Part shown: in pieces, positions 62,227-64,000 of the stretch | Layout of the letters: each line of letters begins with the position of its first letter | Position numbering within the stretch: position 1 is the first letter of the stretch | Source of the DNA: Thermosipho atlanticus DSM 15807 | Lineage (GTDB): Bacteria; Thermotogota; Thermotogae; Thermotogales; Fervidobacteriaceae | Reading direction: 5' to 3' | Length of the DNA stretch: 64,000 bases | Assembly (NCBI RefSeq): GCF_900129985.1 | Contig: NZ_FQXN01000003.1 | Coordinates: forward strand, 186,001 to 250,000 | Notes under the pieces: generated by a model | What the model was told of the DNA's origin: nothing | Database searches by the model: none | What the model saw: the letters and a program-made list of their open reading frames with translations, nothing else | Made by a program: the position numbers and the translations under genes

Positions 62227-63876
62227 CTATAATTCTTCTTTTAAACGTTTGGCAAGTTTTTTACCAATTAATTTTTCCAGTTCTTCAAGAGGTGCATTTT
62301 TAATATTTTCAATAGAACCGTAGTTTTTTAATAAGAGTTTTTTACGTTTTGGTCCTATTCCAGGAATTTCATCTAAAATTTTTGTGCGATAATTTTTTAA
62401 ATATAAATTATTACTAAACGCATTTGCGACTCTGTGAGTTTCATCTCTGATTTTAACAAACATTCTCAAAATCGGATGTTCAAAGGGTAGAACAAATTCT
62501 TTTTCCTTTGTAATAATTATTTCATTTTCTTTTGCAAGTCCAACAACTACAGGAGAAAATCCTAATTCTTTGAAGGCTTCTAAAGCAGCGTTAACTTGTC
62601 CACGTCCACCATCAACGAAAAAGAGATCAGGTAGTTTGTGTTTGGTATATCTTTTTTTGATCAGCAGTTTTATACTTTTAAAATCATCTAAGATATTCCC
62701 CAATTTATATTTTCTATATAAATCTTTTCTTGGTTTTCCATTTTCAAAGACTATTAAAGAAGCTACAGTATATTTTCCGCTGCGATGTGAAATATCAGTT
62801 CCTTCAATTAGTTTTGGGATTTTTTTTAGTTTTAATAATTCTTTTAGTTCTTTAAGAGTTTCAATATCAAAAGCATTATTGTAAATTTTATCAAGTAAAT
62901 TTTCATAAGCAATTTTTAAAAGCCCTTCATCATCTGAATCAATAGGTGTTGAAATTGTAATGTCAAAATCAAATGAAAGTTTGTTGTCAATTACTATTCT
63001 ATCGGGTCTTTCACTTGAAATTCCATAATAAAAATGATAAAGAAATTCTTCGATATCAAAATCACCTTCATAAATTAATTTTGAAATTAGAACACCACCT
63101 CTAACTTTCAAAATTACAAATATATTATGATCAAAAGCAATATAATCAACATTACGCTTATCACTTAAAATAACCCCCTGAGAATTCAAAAGCTTTTCAA
63201 AAGAGTAAAGTAGGTCTCTATATTTAATTGCATTTTCGAAATCTAACATTTTTGCATGATGTTCCATTTTATCTCTTATAAAATTTCTTACAAAATCGAA
63301 GTCCCCTTTAAGAATTGAATAAAGTTTTGAAATACTAGTTTGATAAGATTTTTTATCAATATTTTCTATACATGGAGCTGTACATGTATTTAAATGAAAG
63401 AGTATACATGGTTTTTTGATTTTTGATAATTCTTTTTTACAAGTTCTAAATTTTAATATTTTTTGAAGAATTTCTACAAGAACTTTTGTAAATCTTATGT
63501 TAGTATATGGTCCAAAATAAATACCGTCTTTTTTCCTGCTTCTTACAACTTCAATATATGGAAATTTATCATTGGAAATTCTAATGTAAGGATAAAATTC
63601 ATTTCCCTTCAACATTACATTGTATTTTGGTTGATATTTATTTATTAATGTTGCTTCTAATAAGAGTGCTTCCTTTTCATTTGTGACGATGATTGTTTCT
63701 AAACTTGTTGCCTCATTAATAATTAATTTACTTTTTTCTTCTTTCAAATTAAAGTGAGAAGCCAGACGTTTTTTCAAATTTTTGGCTTTTCCAATATAAA
63801 TGTATTCTTTATTTCTTTTAAATAAATATACTCCAGGTTTATTTGAGACTTTTTCTATTAATTTTTTTTCAAGCAT
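62227..63876 (-). CDS. uvrC: Excinuclease ABC subunit C
   Basis: Nuclease of nucleotide excision repair that cuts on both sides of a DNA lesion marked by UvrAB. The 549-residue protein has the N-terminal GIY-YIG domain (NKPGVYLFKRNKEYIYIGKA, ATLINKYQPKYN), a cysteine cluster (CKKEL, CILFHLNTCTAPC), the UVR-type segment AKMLDFENAIKYRDLL, the RNase-H-like 3' nuclease domain with DISHRSG and VDGGRGQVNAA, and a C-terminal helix-hairpin-helix (LDEIPGIGPKRKKLLLKNYG). ATG start after AGGTGATAA. It has no obvious own terminator. Confidence 0.97.
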   Translation of the reverse strand: MLEKKLIEKVSNKPGVYLFKRNKEYIYIGKAKNLKKRLASHFNLKEEKSKLIINEATSLETIIVTNEKEALLLEATLINKYQPKYNVMLKGNEFYPYIRISNDKFPYIEVVRSRKKDGIYFGPYTNIRFTKVLVEILQKILKFRTCKKELSKIKKPCILFHLNTCTAPCIENIDKKSYQTSISKLYSILKGDFDFVRNFIRDKMEHHAKMLDFENAIKYRDLLYSFEKLLNSQGVILSDKRNVDYIAFDHNIFVILKVRGGVLISKLIYEGDFDIEEFLYHFYYGISSERPDRIVIDNKLSFDFDITISTPIDSDDEGLLKIAYENLLDKIYNNAFDIETLKELKELLKLKKIPKLIEGTDISHRSGKYTVASLIVFENGKPRKDLYRKYKLGNILDDFKSIKLLIKKRYTKHKLPDLFFVDGGRGQVNAALEAFKELGFSPVVVGLAKENEIIITKEKEFVLPFEHPILRMFVKIRDETHRVANAFSNNLYLKNYRTKILDEIPGIGPKRKKLLLKNYGSIENIKNAPLEELEKLIGKKLAKRLKEEL

Positions 63877-63900
63877 AATTTATCACCTAAAAAATAAAAA

Positions 63901-63918
63901 GTGGGGAGTTTCCCCCAC
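63901..63918 (-). terminator. Terminator of the gene upstream of uvrC
   Basis: GTGGGG-agtttc-CCCCAC hairpin; on the minus strand it runs into TTTTTATTTTTTAG just before the uvrC ribosome site. It should end the transcript of the partial gene at the window edge. Confidence 0.85.
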
Positions 63919-63940
63919 CAAAGGCTATTTATTAGAAAAA

Positions 63941-64000
63941 TTATTTAATGTTTCTATTTTTAATTCCGACAATCAAAGTTATAATATAAGCCCAACCAAT
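63941..64000 (-). CDS. C-terminal end of a membrane protein (5' part outside window)
   Basis: The last 19 codons of a minus-strand gene ending IGWAYIITLIVGIKNRNIK and TAA at 63941-63943. The hydrophobic stretch followed by a short basic tail suggests a final transmembrane helix, but the family cannot be told from so little. That it is coding is supported by the open frame to the window edge and by the terminator right after it. Confidence 0.55.
   Translation of the reverse strand: MGWAYIITLIVGIKNRNIK

Overview
The window is chromosomal DNA from an AT-rich, thermophilic-type bacterium of the Thermotogales, most likely Thermosipho or a close relative. Reasons: very low GC in genes and spacers; a toga-type outer-membrane protein (short SLH domain, long coiled coil, C-terminal membrane anchor); a 1348-residue PilQ-like secretin; a cob(I)alamin adenosyltransferase; and many TTG start codons placed just behind strong GGAGG ribosome-binding sites. 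The genus is inferred from these traits, not from a database search. I see no tRNA, rRNA, CRISPR array, insertion sequence or phage gene. Genes are packed into long same-strand runs, often with 1-4 nt overlaps.

Layout. 1-2000 (minus): ffh (cut by the window edge) and sfsA. 2018-4712 (plus): a thiamine-uptake operon, thiB-thiP, behind a TPP riboswitch with its own terminator. 4713-9014 (minus): glgP (with a LacI-type operator candidate), a rubredoxin and an HtrA protease. 9128-21702 (plus): a long run with a TPR protein, prepilin peptidase, lytic transglycosylase, NAD(P)HX repair enzyme, trmB, gpsA, a small Mrp-like group (E, F, G and a DUF4040 protein fused to a binding-protein-like domain), an M42 peptidase, a DtxR-type regulator and associated genes, a PduO-type adenosyltransferase and histidine ammonia-lyase, ending in a strong terminator. 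21671-30814 (minus): an eleven-gene run beginning with RNase G and including a TGS/uridine-kinase protein, two secreted proteins, hfq, hflX, an M23 peptidase, metK and rpsT.

30815-31213 is the largest gene-free stretch. 31214-34836 (plus): dCMP deaminase, two subunits of a 2-oxoacid:ferredoxin oxidoreductase, a diacylglycerol kinase-family protein and the toga protein. 34835-36700 (minus): transketolase. 36816-47927 (plus): a flavin reductase, a methyltransferase and an ABC ATPase lead into a type IV pilus/competence cluster (pilC, a pilin-like protein, pilM interrupted by an in-frame TAA, pilN, pilO, pilP, giant pilQ), then a MEMO-family gene and a ComEA-like DNA-binding protein. 47924-50819 (minus): rsmH, an ftsL-like gene and a division penicillin-binding protein. 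50906-57797 (minus): a purine-catabolism operon with adenine deaminase, a lone molybdopterin hydroxylase subunit, a PLP enzyme and an 8-oxoguanine deaminase-like amidohydrolase. 57931-62172 (minus): a dipeptide/oligopeptide ABC operon without its binding protein. 62227-64000 (minus): uvrC and the last 19 codons of a membrane protein.

How it fits together. The cell pictured here ferments sugars and peptides with ferredoxin-linked enzymes: glucan phosphorylase, transketolase, a 2-oxoacid:ferredoxin oxidoreductase, rubredoxin, M42 peptidase and peptide uptake. It salvages or ferments purines, imports thiamine under TPP control, and carries DNA-uptake/pilus machinery whose secretin has an unusually long stack of periplasmic domains, perhaps suited to the wide toga periplasm. 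The points most worth a second look are the Mrp-like/binding-protein fusion, the in-frame stop in pilM, the repeated 9-mer in the TPP switch, the giant secretin and the incomplete multi-subunit enzymes (ThiBP without ThiQ, KorBC without KorA/D, one Xdh subunit without its FeS/FAD partners).
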